A model generated the notes under the pieces. It saw only the letters and a program-made list of their open reading frames with translations. It was not told the DNA's origin and did not search any database. Source: Bacteroidota bacterium (lineage in GTDB: Bacteria > Bacteroidota > Bacteroidia > Bacteroidales > FEN-979). Taken from it: 64,000 nucleotides of DNA. The DNA is taken from assembly GCA_026391735.1 (NCBI GenBank), contig JAPLDL010000019.1:1-64000 (forward strand), written 5' to 3'. Position numbers and translations under genes: made by a program. Position 1 is the first letter of the stretch; each line of letters opens with the position of its first letter. This document shows, one piece after another, positions 36,501 through 44,502 of this stretch.

Positions 36501-37270
36501 TGTTCTCCGAAAAGGAGATCTCCGGCGTCGCCTCCAGTGAGCTTTTCAACCTGGCAATGATCACAGGAAAACTGGGCAAGACAGCGAGCGGGCTGGTTTC
36601 ATTCAGGGAAAAGAACAATTCACAGGGGTTGTTCGACATGGGGGTAAGCCCGCATTTCGGTATTGGTGGGCAGGAGCTTTCGGATGAGAAATATATCGCC
36701 AGGATAAAAGATAAATGGAAGGCTGCGGAAACAGCCTCTTCCGAAACCGATTGCCTGCATGGCCAAGTCCGCGACGGGAAGATCAGGAATATGTTTATTT
36801 TCGGAGAGGATCCTGTTGGTTGCGCAATTGATAAATCCCTGGTAGAGCCTTTGTTTAAGAAGGTTGAATTCCTTGTGGTCCAGGATTATTTTATGACGGA
36901 GACCGCTTTGAGAGCCGATCTGATCCTCCCTTCCTCACTGCCTGCGGAAGGAGGAGGTTCATATACGAATTCACAGAAAACGATTCAGCAGTTCCAGGCC
37001 GAGATCAAACCGAAGATTGAACTTACCAATTTACAGCAATTGGCAGGATTGCTTGCTGCCTTCGGCCATCATGTAAGCGGAAACCCCATTGATGCTTTCA
37101 TGGAAGTGGTCACCCTGTTCCCTGAAAAAAACGGTGAGCAAAAGCTGCAATTACATATTACCGAAAAGGATAATCACCAGCGGAAGTACAATTATGGCTG
37201 TGATGCCGTCATGAAGAGGTTTGAGGAGGAGTTTGAAACAAAAATATCAGAACATATAACCAACTTATGA
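33554..37270 (+). CDS. Fusion oxidoreductase: 2Fe-2S/GltD-like/ferredoxin/molybdopterin-like
   Basis: 1238 residues. In order: a [2Fe-2S] plant-type ferredoxin (about 1-80; TLCNDDRL...SCYVC); a GltD/NfnL-like region (about 85-520) with CLGPCKQTCPAG, CGRVCVRPCEKEC, FAD motif IGAGPGG, nucleotide motif VVGGGNTAMD, and YRRTEKEMPA typical of NADPH-binding; another Cys cluster (CLECGC); a 2x[4Fe-4S] ferredoxin (CARCVRICR, CESCGMCISACP); then a FdhA/NuoG-type [4Fe-4S] motif (CTYCSVGC...CRYAKFGY, from about 711) and a molybdopterin-type domain. That last part is only about 525 residues. It lacks the Cys/Sec position of formate dehydrogenase and apparently the C-terminal dinucleotide-binding domain. 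It probably joins NADPH to the NuoEF-like pair. The ferritin-like gene overlaps its end by four bases. Confidence 0.9.
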   Translation: MSDNSLNIILNGTIVKGYPGETILQLANRNGIEIPTLCNDDRLEPFTSCYVCVVEVEGMRGHQPACSTKLAEGMKIITDSEGISRSRKMALELMLSNHYADCLGPCKQTCPAGVDVQGYISLIEKGLYSDAVALIKETNPLPAICGRVCVRPCEKECRRNFLDEGAPVGIDYLKRYASDHDLESPDKYIPDVKKSTGKKIAVIGAGPGGLSVGHFMQIEGHQVDIFEAAPKSGGWLRYGIPEYRLPNDILDKEVKNITDLGVNIFYNKKFGENLSYKEIKAKYDALVLTIGSQKGTGVGCDGDDAGNVYSGIDFLKNMEVTQQRYNFKGKTIAVVGGGNTAMDCCRTSKRCNADKVYVIYRRTEKEMPANPIEIHESKLEGVEYMFLTLPKKINKNEKGEVESITCIKMELGEPDASGRRRPVPVDGSDFDLKVDYVLAAIGQKTDVNFIDDINMFADGGKLQINKWGDLDADKNTLQTGIPSVFAAGDGVTGPATIIEAIAQARIASNSAHQYVMGLPLKPLQKPFTSKKDNFKNQLAQDYLDKYMKQLREEMPTLPAGERMNFSEVELGYAGSEVAYHETQRCLECGCTAFFNCDLQKYSTEYGARQKAFEGEFREYQVDFRHPYIEIDNNKCILCARCVRICREVVGANALGLINRGFDTYVAPSMGDALQDTSCESCGMCISACPTGAITENVIFKPGPVKSRAVESICTYCSVGCAISLQTVNGFTYGVTGRPGLVNTDGNICRYAKFGYNYLNDTSRITTPLLKVNGKFEPISFVKAFSLIKEKITAVLPNDNAFFGGARLTNEEMYLIHKLARLAVKTNNAGSFHYLGRGEGYRKNCEYNVPFGEIKDASLICFIGTEINRDHAVAGFMAQNAHFLKKIPQVLVTVKGSNSLSHKVNHELKIKSYYYFIKAVNHYILSKGLENPLFLRDRVQGFEDYKKHLLGLSFNELLSEAGIGAGELKAFAELYNNEMNAVILFSEKEISGVASSELFNLAMITGKLGKTASGLVSFREKNNSQGLFDMGVSPHFGIGGQELSDEKYIARIKDKWKAAETASSETDCLHGQVRDGKIRNMFIFGEDPVGCAIDKSLVEPLFKKVEFLVVQDYFMTETALRADLILPSSLPAEGGGSYTNSQKTIQQFQAEIKPKIELTNLQQLAGLLAAFGHHVSGNPIDAFMEVVTLFPEKNGEQKLQLHITEKDNHQRKYNYGCDAVMKRFEEEFETKISEHITNL

Positions 37271-37722
37271 AAGAGTTTAAAAATATAAACGAGATCCTTG
37301 ATTTCGCCATAGGAGAAGAACAGTCAGCCGTAGATTTTTACTTATTGCTGGCAGCACAATCAAAAAGCGATGAAACCCGCAGGTCCTTTCATGATTTCGC
37401 CGAGGAGGAAATGCGTCATAAGGCCAATCTTACTAAAATAAAGGAGAACGGAATGCTTCGACTGAGTGATGAAAAAGTAAAGGACCTGAAGATCAGCGAA
37501 TACCTGGTCGATGTGAAACCTTCTGCCAATATGGACTACCAGGAAGCGCTCACCCTGGCCATGAAAAAAGAGAAGGCTGCATTCCGCATGTATTCGGCCC
37601 TTGCCGCACAAGCCGAAGACCCTTCGGTTAAACAGCTTCTCCAGTCGCTGGCTATGGAAGAATCCAGACATAAGCTGAGATTTGAGATCGAATATGACGA
37701 TATGGTTTTCAAAGAAAACTGA
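37267..37722 (+). CDS. Ferritin-like diiron protein (rubrerythrin N-domain type)
   Basis: 151 residues forming one four-helix bundle. The diiron ligands are visible as E18, E48-x2-H51, E102 and E132-x2-H135, the rubrerythrin/ferritin-like pattern. The C-terminal rubredoxin domain of classical rubrerythrin is absent. Likely role: peroxide or oxygen reduction, or iron handling. The start overlaps the stop of the fusion oxidoreductase gene (ATGA), so coupled expression is expected, and the oxidoreductase may supply its electrons (inference). It is followed after 34 bases by the second ATP-grasp gene; a weak -7 match (TAACTTAG, about 37729) lies in that gap. Confidence 0.88.
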   Translation: MKEFKNINEILDFAIGEEQSAVDFYLLLAAQSKSDETRRSFHDFAEEEMRHKANLTKIKENGMLRLSDEKVKDLKISEYLVDVKPSANMDYQEALTLAMKKEKAAFRMYSALAAQAEDPSVKQLLQSLAMEESRHKLRFEIEYDDMVFKEN

Positions 37723-37756
37723 TTTCCGTAACTTAGTGCAAATTTCCGCTTAAGAT

Positions 37757-40726
37757 ATGACGGTTAAGCAAAACGCTTTAAACCCGAAGAAGTATTACTT
37801 CATCGATACATCATTCAACCTGATGATGAAACGCAGGATATACCAGATCCTGCTAATTTCAAGCACATATGATTCGTTCATGCTGGAGGAGGACGGGAGG
37901 ATCGATGAAACTATTTTCATGGAGTATGTTTCGCTCAACCTCCGTTATCCGCCCCAGTTCATAAAAGTCACATCCGAAAAAGAAGCGTTCGAAGTCCTTG
38001 AAGACAAGAATATAGAGCTGGTCATCTCCATGCTTAACATTGAGCAGACCGACACGTTTGACCTGGCCGTGCAGATCAAGAACAAATACCCCAGGATTCC
38101 GATCGTGGTATTGACTCCATTTTCGAGGGAAGTCAACCTTAAGCTGGCAGAGAAGAACCTTGCTGCAATAGATTATGTGTTCTCATGGCTTGGAAATGCC
38201 GATATCCTCCTGGCAATTATCAAGCTTATAGAGGATAAGATGAACATGCCTTCCGATGTCAAGCAGGGTGTTCAGGCGATCCTACTGGTCGAGGATTCTA
38301 TCAGGTTTTACTCAAGCTACCTGCCGAACATGTATAAGATCATGCTCAAACAATCCAAGACCTTTATGACCGAAGGTTTGAATGAGCATAATAAAATGTT
38401 GCGGATGAGGGGCCGCACAAAGATCCTGCTGGCCACGAATTACGAGGAGGCTGTCAACCTTTGGGAAAGATATAAAAATAACCTCCTGGGGATCATCACT
38501 GATATCAGTTTCCCGCGACAGGGCGAAAACGATAAACAAGCCGGTATTAGGTTCGTGGAAAAAGTAAAGGCTGAAGACGAATTCATGCCTATCCTGTTTC
38601 AATCTACCGACATTGAATACGAAGACCTTGCTCAGAAGATGGGAGTGGGTTTCCTCAATAAAAACTCCAAAACCCTCAGCATCGAGCTGAGGAATTATAT
38701 CAATGAGCACTTCTCATTCGGGGATTTCATTTTCATTGACCCCAGGTCGGGACGTGAAATTACAAGGGTTGTCGATCTGAAGGATATGCAGGACAAGATC
38801 TTCGAGATACCCGACGATTCTCTCAAATATCATATGGAGAGGAACCATTTCTCAAAATGGCTCAATGCCCGGGCCCTTTTCCCGATTGCCGAAATGTTCA
38901 GGGAAGTGTCCTTCTCTGAGTTTGCCGATATGGATGAGGCAAAACGCTACATCTTCGACGGTATCACGGCTTTCAGGATCAACAAAGCCAAAGGCGTCAT
39001 TGCTGATTTTGACAGGGAGCGCTACGATGAATACCTGCAGTTTGCAAGGATTGGGGAGGGTTCCATAGGGGGGAAGGCTCGCGGACTGGCCTTTCTTGAT
39101 TCATTGATCAAGAGGAACCGGCTGTCCTATAAATACCCCGATGTTACTATTTCCATTCCACGAACTGTTGTTATAGGGACCGATATTTTCGATGAATTCA
39201 TGGAAGAGAACAACCTGTATGAGATTGCTCTTAGTGACCGTGCCGATGCAGATATTCTTGCACGTTTTATCAAAGCGCGCCTGCCATACCGCATTCATGA
39301 GGACCTTTACGCTTTCGTTTCCTGCATCAATACACCTGTCGCCATCCGCTCTTCCAGCCTTCTTGAAGATTCCCATTACCAGCCTTTCGCGGGGATCTAT
39401 TCTACATACATGATCCCCAATATAAAATCCAATGAACGGCTCATGATAGAAAAGCTCACCGAGGCGATCAAGATGGTGTATGCCTCGGTGTATTTCAAGG
39501 ACAGCAAGTCATACATGACAGCTACCCTGAATATGATCGACGAGGAGAAAATGGGGGTGGTACTGCAGGAAGTTATAGGTAACCGTTACAATGAACGGTT
39601 CTACCCCGCAATCTCTGGCGTTGCCCGCTCCATTAATTTTTATCCTATTGCACCTGAAAAACCTGAGGATGGTATTGCGAACATCGCCTTCGGATTGGGC
39701 AAATACATTGTTGACGGGGGAAACGGTCTGAGATTTTCGCCGAAATATCCGCGGAAAATATTGCAACTTTCAACGCCCGAGCTGGCTTTGAGTGAGACCC
39801 AGAAATTCTTTTTTGCACTCGACCTCAAACCTGAGAGTTTTTCCCCCGATACGGATGACACAATAAACCTGCTAAAGCTCAAGATCAAGGATGCCGAAGA
39901 TGATCCTGTACTCAGGCTGGTTGCTTCCACCTTCGACTATGACAGCCACCAGCTCAAGGAAGGAATCATGCATAGTGGAAAGCGCCTCATCACTTTTTCA
40001 CGGCAGCTTTCGCATGACACTTTCCCTCTGGCTGAGATACTGAAGGAGGTTCTTGAGATCGGACAAAAGGAAATGAACAAGCCTGTGGAAATTGAGTTTG
40101 CAGTGAACCTCGATGCCCCGGCCAATGAACCGAAAGTATTCAGCCTGCTGCAGATCAGGCCGATCGCAGGAAGGGATGAAACCATTCATATCGACGAGAC
40201 AAGGGTCACTCATGACAACACCCTACTGATTTCCACTACTGCGCTTGGGAACGGGATTATCAACAATATTCACGATTTTGTTTATGTAAAGCCTTCGGCC
40301 TGGGATGCCTCGAAAACCCAGGAGATTGCCCTGAGGCTTGAAAAGCGTAACGACTGGTTTCAGGCCGAAAAAAAATATTATATACTTGTGGGCCCCGGCC
40401 GGTGGGGATCCAGCGATCCCTGGCTTGGAGTGCCCGTTCGCTGGCCCCAGATCTCAAATTCCAGGGTGATTGTTGAATCGGGCCTTGATAAATACCGTAT
40501 AGATCCCAGCCAGGGTACTCATTTCTTTCAGAACCTGACCTCTTTCCGCGTAGGGTATTTTACTATCAATCCGTTTATCAACGAAGGATACTATAACCTT
40601 GAATATCTCAGCAACCAGCCCGCGTTTTTCGAAGACGAATTTATCAGACATATTCACTTTGAAAGACCCATCCGTATCGAGATCGATGGCAAGAGAAACT
40701 ATGGTGTGGTTTTCAAGCCTGAATAG
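37757..40726 (+). CDS. Receiver-ATP-grasp (PEP/pyruvate-binding) protein, paralogue
   Basis: 989 residues, paralogous over its whole length to the C-terminal three quarters of the 27138-31007 product but without the sensor repeats. A degenerate receiver (about 30-165; VISMLNI where the acceptor Asp would be) is followed by an intact-looking receiver (about 172-330; ILLVEDS, acceptor Asp in IITDISF at about 249, QSTD, Lys in FLNKNSK). The ATP-grasp domain (about 430-830) has GGKARGLAFLD, IRSSSLLEDSHYQPFAG, MGVVLQEVIG and EIEFAVNL. The GPGRWGSSDPWLGVP module is at about 878. No phospho-His domain or PEP/pyruvate barrel follows. Its stop codon abuts the stop codon of the convergent lyase gene with no base between. 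Confidence 0.88.
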   Translation: MTVKQNALNPKKYYFIDTSFNLMMKRRIYQILLISSTYDSFMLEEDGRIDETIFMEYVSLNLRYPPQFIKVTSEKEAFEVLEDKNIELVISMLNIEQTDTFDLAVQIKNKYPRIPIVVLTPFSREVNLKLAEKNLAAIDYVFSWLGNADILLAIIKLIEDKMNMPSDVKQGVQAILLVEDSIRFYSSYLPNMYKIMLKQSKTFMTEGLNEHNKMLRMRGRTKILLATNYEEAVNLWERYKNNLLGIITDISFPRQGENDKQAGIRFVEKVKAEDEFMPILFQSTDIEYEDLAQKMGVGFLNKNSKTLSIELRNYINEHFSFGDFIFIDPRSGREITRVVDLKDMQDKIFEIPDDSLKYHMERNHFSKWLNARALFPIAEMFREVSFSEFADMDEAKRYIFDGITAFRINKAKGVIADFDRERYDEYLQFARIGEGSIGGKARGLAFLDSLIKRNRLSYKYPDVTISIPRTVVIGTDIFDEFMEENNLYEIALSDRADADILARFIKARLPYRIHEDLYAFVSCINTPVAIRSSSLLEDSHYQPFAGIYSTYMIPNIKSNERLMIEKLTEAIKMVYASVYFKDSKSYMTATLNMIDEEKMGVVLQEVIGNRYNERFYPAISGVARSINFYPIAPEKPEDGIANIAFGLGKYIVDGGNGLRFSPKYPRKILQLSTPELALSETQKFFFALDLKPESFSPDTDDTINLLKLKIKDAEDDPVLRLVASTFDYDSHQLKEGIMHSGKRLITFSRQLSHDTFPLAEILKEVLEIGQKEMNKPVEIEFAVNLDAPANEPKVFSLLQIRPIAGRDETIHIDETRVTHDNTLLISTTALGNGIINNIHDFVYVKPSAWDASKTQEIALRLEKRNDWFQAEKKYYILVGPGRWGSSDPWLGVPVRWPQISNSRVIVESGLDKYRIDPSQGTHFFQNLTSFRVGYFTINPFINEGYYNLEYLSNQPAFFEDEFIRHIHFERPIRIEIDGKRNYGVVFKPE

Positions 40727-43408
40727 TCAACGGCTTTTTATCAGGTTAATCGATGTTTTTTTGTTCGTATCTGATAAATTAAGGATGTAGACTCCGGCAG
40801 GCAAACCCGAGAGATTGCATTGAAATGAAGTCTCACCCGGGTTTATAGCTAAATCCCTGCTTTGCACAAGTTTTCCGCTCTGATCTGTGATGTTTATGAC
40901 TGCGGATTTCATGTTCCCTGAATTCAGAATAATTGTGAAAATGCCGTTGGATGATGGGTTTGGACAGGCGGTGATGGTAACAGGTTCATTTTGCGGTAAA
41001 GGGGAGATGCCATTGGAGGGTTCCAGCCTGAACCGACCTTTGCCTGTGAATTCAATAATATTAAGTTTTAAGCTGATGTCGTAGGTCACCGAACTGATGT
41101 TCCCCAGCACGGCTCTTAGGGCGATAGAGCTATATACTGAAACCTTTCCGCTGTCTCCGCTGTAGCCTTCAATTATTCCCAACTGTACTTCGCTCCAGGC
41201 TGCCAGTATGGGATGACTTGCAGAAAGTACGACCTGGTTGCCGTATTTGATCTGGCCCTCGCCACGAATCAGTACACTGGTAACATGGTTAGAAGCATCC
41301 GCACCGATATAATTGATTTGCCCGTTACAGCTGATTGCTTCAGAAAGCCCGCTTTGGGCGGCTGATACGGTTTGATTAGAATTGCCCGACTGGGTTAAAA
41401 TAAAATCCTTGCACGAATGGTAGTTCAGAACAGAAGCGCTGGCTCCCGATATACCTGGCAATGGGATACAAACTGCCGAATCGGAGGTATATGGGAACAT
41501 CACTGTTTGGAAGCAAGCATTAGCAGCCGAATCTGGGTGAACAAGCATTTTGCTGTATCGCCTGTAGGATGAAGAACCTGTCGCCAGCGAATCTGTTTCA
41601 AAGGAAAACGATGGGGAGTTTACGTCACTTAACACCTGTACCAGCAAGGATACAGTATCGCGTTTGTAAATACCCCTGAAATTGCCAAAGCCGGGTATGA
41701 ATGCCCCTTCAACCGAAGCAGGGTTGCTCCCGTATAATCCATTCCCATGGAACTGGAATGAGTAATCCCTTTTAGCTGGGGCGGAGCACAGGTCATTCAG
41801 AATAAAGTAACGGTTCCTGATAAAGAGGTTGCAGCGGATGATACTGTCGCCCCAGTATGACGTTCTGACTTCGCCATATGTAAGGTTTGGGATATGAAAG
41901 TAATCTTCAATAAATGCAGTGTTTGATGCGGTATTGACAAATTCCCCGATGGGAGGCTGGGGACCTCCCCCGTTCACGAGGATGCAGTTATGGTTAGTCG
42001 CCTTGTTCACGAAATTGCTTTCGGGAGCGCCGGGATACCCTGGATCAACAGCAAAAAGTCGTCCGTAAGCCATCATTGAAAAGCTTGATGCATCACCCTG
42101 GTGGTGCGATTTGGCCCCGGTAAGTGCAATCCCGTGTTTGCCTATAAAATGCATGAAAACGGCATCCTTATCCCAGGATGAACGGAACACCAGGCTGCCG
42201 GCTGCCGGCAAGGCCTGGAAAAGACTGTCGGTCCTCACACCCTGTGCAACATTGGTAGCGATATATTGTGTACGCACAAAGGGATCGTCATAAGAAAACC
42301 CGGGATTTGGGAGGTTGAATTCAGATTTGCCCGATAAAGCCATGAGATGAGTGCCGAAACCGATAGGGCTGTCGTGTATGGCCGGTTCGCTTCCGTCGGG
42401 CATCATAATTTTGTTCATCCAGTCATAGATACGATAATAGCGCTCATCATACCAGGGATTACGAATCATCCGTGCCTGGGTATTAAAAGTTACCGAGATA
42501 CTGTCATCCGCCAGAAAATTATATAAGGAGCGTATAAACGGGAAAGCGTTCTGGAAGGCATAATTGAAATAGCCCGGCCCTTCGGCATAACCGGCCAGGG
42601 TATCAGGCTCCGAAACTCTCGGATAGGCCCCGTTTTCAATCCATAAGGTATTGTCAAGATTCCATAATCCCGCATTGATCCAGTTCTGAGGCTGGTAATT
42701 TGGATTGGCATCCTCATGGTCGTTCAGGACAACGGCTGCCAATCCCAGGGCGGAAGCGGTCATGATGCTGTGGTTGTCGAACTGGAAATCGAAAAATTTA
42801 AACTGGATATAGTAAATGGTATAGGTCGCCATCGCCCTTGAGTATAGGTTCCCGGTGAAGTGAATAAGTGAATCACGGGATGTCGGTTCTTGCAGACCAA
42901 CCCCTTTCAGAAGGTCATAAGCTGTGAGGTAAAAGATGAGTTCCTTGGAACGGTGCTGCCACTCCTGGTAAAACACCCAGCCGCTCTGGTAACCGACTTT
43001 TGTATTCATGGTGTTCAGCAGGAATTGGGTTTTTGAGACCAATGAGTCTCTCTCGGCTGGCAGCAGGTTCACGATATTCCCGTTTTCCCATTTCCTGTCC
43101 ATAAGCACAACGAAAGCTGCCTCCCTGGCCATCAAAGCACGGGTGAAACGATCGCCGTCGGTTGAATCCCCGGCAGGGATGGCAAGGTTTGCAGTGTTCC
43201 AGATCGAATGGTAAAGATCTGTAATAAGGGGGGCGGATAGCGTACCCCTTATCTCCTCAATTGAGTTGGTGTCAAGAAGGGTCCGCGGATAACTGAGGTC
43301 GGCTCCCGGTGGATTCCAGGATCCCTGCGAAAAGGCGCCCGGGGAGTATAGTCCCGGAAAAATAAAAATGAAAATATACAGTATCGTTCTGACCATCACT
43401 GTTCCCAT
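40727..43408 (-). CDS. Heparinase II/III-like polysaccharide lyase with T9SS sorting domain
   Basis: 893 residues. The start at 43408 is supported by a good Shine-Dalgarno (GGGAGGA), unusual in this phylum; a second Met follows four codons later. The signal peptide ends about residue 28 (GAFSQG). The alpha/alpha-toroid region (about 40-430) resembles alginate/heparinoid lyases (FDFQFDNHSIMTASALGLA, YAEGPGYFNYAFQNAFPFI). The heparinase II/III beta-sandwich (about 440-700) contains HHQGDASSFSMMAYGR, VDPGYPG and TNHNCILVNG. A type A sorting domain ends the protein (CPNPSSNGIFTIIL...GVYILNLSD). Predicted to cleave an acidic polysaccharide outside the cell; substrate unknown. It follows the SGNH hydrolase gene by 17 bases. 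Confidence 0.87.
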   Translation of the reverse strand: MGTVMVRTILYIFIFIFPGLYSPGAFSQGSWNPPGADLSYPRTLLDTNSIEEIRGTLSAPLITDLYHSIWNTANLAIPAGDSTDGDRFTRALMAREAAFVVLMDRKWENGNIVNLLPAERDSLVSKTQFLLNTMNTKVGYQSGWVFYQEWQHRSKELIFYLTAYDLLKGVGLQEPTSRDSLIHFTGNLYSRAMATYTIYYIQFKFFDFQFDNHSIMTASALGLAAVVLNDHEDANPNYQPQNWINAGLWNLDNTLWIENGAYPRVSEPDTLAGYAEGPGYFNYAFQNAFPFIRSLYNFLADDSISVTFNTQARMIRNPWYDERYYRIYDWMNKIMMPDGSEPAIHDSPIGFGTHLMALSGKSEFNLPNPGFSYDDPFVRTQYIATNVAQGVRTDSLFQALPAAGSLVFRSSWDKDAVFMHFIGKHGIALTGAKSHHQGDASSFSMMAYGRLFAVDPGYPGAPESNFVNKATNHNCILVNGGGPQPPIGEFVNTASNTAFIEDYFHIPNLTYGEVRTSYWGDSIIRCNLFIRNRYFILNDLCSAPAKRDYSFQFHGNGLYGSNPASVEGAFIPGFGNFRGIYKRDTVSLLVQVLSDVNSPSFSFETDSLATGSSSYRRYSKMLVHPDSAANACFQTVMFPYTSDSAVCIPLPGISGASASVLNYHSCKDFILTQSGNSNQTVSAAQSGLSEAISCNGQINYIGADASNHVTSVLIRGEGQIKYGNQVVLSASHPILAAWSEVQLGIIEGYSGDSGKVSVYSSIALRAVLGNISSVTYDISLKLNIIEFTGKGRFRLEPSNGISPLPQNEPVTITACPNPSSNGIFTIILNSGNMKSAVINITDQSGKLVQSRDLAINPGETSFQCNLSGLPAGVYILNLSDTNKKTSINLIKSR

Positions 43409-43425
43409 CAGAGAATCCTCCCGTA

Positions 43426-44439
43426 TTATCTTATGATCAACAGTCTCGAGGTGAATTGTTGTCCCCGGTAACGGAAAATAATATTGTACAGTCCATCCTT
43501 CAGCCCTGAAACATCCAGAGTGAACGGGGCGCCTATACTGGCCTGCCTTATAAGGTTCCCGTCTGTTGAATACACCTTCAGCAAGGCGGTCGTACCCGGC
43601 CGTTCTCCGGGGATGCCTATGTTCACCAGTCTCTTTGCAGGATTTGGGTATATACGCAAATCATGTGAAAGAACATCGGGAACACCAAGGCAGCTGAATA
43701 CAGTATTATATGCAATGATCTGCAATGTATCCGCTGTTTCCTGGCTCATACCGGCAGGGACGAAGCCGCCGACAGGGCTTTTGTTAAATATTTCGGCGTA
43801 AAATACGCATGCCGCAAGGTAGCTCCCGTTGAGGCTCGGGTGGCTGTTGTCGCTGATATATAATTCGATGTTAGGGTTTGACTCACGAACAGTTTCCCAG
43901 GCCACGCCAACAGGAGCCACAGCCGCAGTAAACATCTGTCCCATTTCATCGTAACTTTCGGTAAGCCTGGCCTGCATGCCTTCATAAGTGCAAACAGGAG
44001 GATATACAGGGCAATAATCGGTGTCGCCGTATTTGCGCCCCCATGTCATGTAAAAAAGAGTCGTTGTTGAACTGTTGTTCTCTTTGATGAGACGGTTGAG
44101 CGTATCGGCATAAGGATAAGTTGTTACGGCGACCGAATCAGGGTCCAGGGCCGGAAGTTGGCTTTGCTCCTGTAAAACAACTACATCCCAGGCAAGCGAA
44201 TTAATGGCTGCCCTGGTTGCCTGGTTCTGCGAATGCAGCAGGAAGGTATACCCGCCAGGTGTGCTTTGTTCATGATACAGTGAATCCCCTTTGGATGATG
44301 CAATTTGTGCGGTCAGGCCGGGAAGGGCATTCACAAAAGTGTAACTGTTACCTATAAACAGCACTTTTTTAATTGTCTGCGGATGAGATCCCACCCAGGG
44401 GAAACACAGAAGCAATAAAAATAAGGTCACGTTCTTCAT
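43426..44439 (-). CDS. SGNH/DUF4886-type hydrolase with T9SS sorting domain
   Basis: 337 residues with a signal peptide at about 1-20. The hydrolase core has VLFIGNSYTFVNALP (Ser nucleophile in GNSYT), VVVLQEQSQLP, and SDNSHPSLNGSYLAA, which supplies the Asp/His pair. This is the DUF4886/SGNH esterase arrangement, commonly a carbohydrate de-O-acetylase. The C-terminal ~75 residues are a type A sorting domain (IYPNPAKRLVNIGI...GLYNIIFRYRGQQFTSRLLIIR). It is co-oriented with the lyase gene 17 bases downstream, so the two probably act together on an esterified extracellular polysaccharide (inference). Confidence 0.87.
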   Translation of the reverse strand: MKNVTLFLLLLCFPWVGSHPQTIKKVLFIGNSYTFVNALPGLTAQIASSKGDSLYHEQSTPGGYTFLLHSQNQATRAAINSLAWDVVVLQEQSQLPALDPDSVAVTTYPYADTLNRLIKENNSSTTTLFYMTWGRKYGDTDYCPVYPPVCTYEGMQARLTESYDEMGQMFTAAVAPVGVAWETVRESNPNIELYISDNSHPSLNGSYLAACVFYAEIFNKSPVGGFVPAGMSQETADTLQIIAYNTVFSCLGVPDVLSHDLRIYPNPAKRLVNIGIPGERPGTTALLKVYSTDGNLIRQASIGAPFTLDVSGLKDGLYNIIFRYRGQQFTSRLLIIR

Positions 44440-44443
44440 AATG

Positions 44444-44451
44444 CAAAGTTA
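44444..44451 (-). promoter_or_regulatory. -7 element close to the SGNH hydrolase start
   Basis: TAACTTTG on the minus strand ends only four bases before the ATG at 44439. Transcription would begin at or next to the start codon, giving a leaderless mRNA. Confidence 0.55.
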
Positions 44452-44502
44452 AGAATCACAATGAGCCGTGGCCCGACCAAAGAATTTAATTAGATTTACA
44501 CA

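Noticed and set aside
33554-37270. Functional formate dehydrogenase or FeFe hydrogenase catalytic subunit
   Set aside because: No Sec/Cys at the formate dehydrogenase position, no in-frame TGA to suggest selenocysteine, and no H-cluster cysteine motifs.
27138-40726. PEP synthase or pyruvate phosphate dikinase genes
   Set aside because: Only the N-terminal ATP-grasp part is present; the phospho-His motif and the PEP/pyruvate barrel are absent in both proteins.
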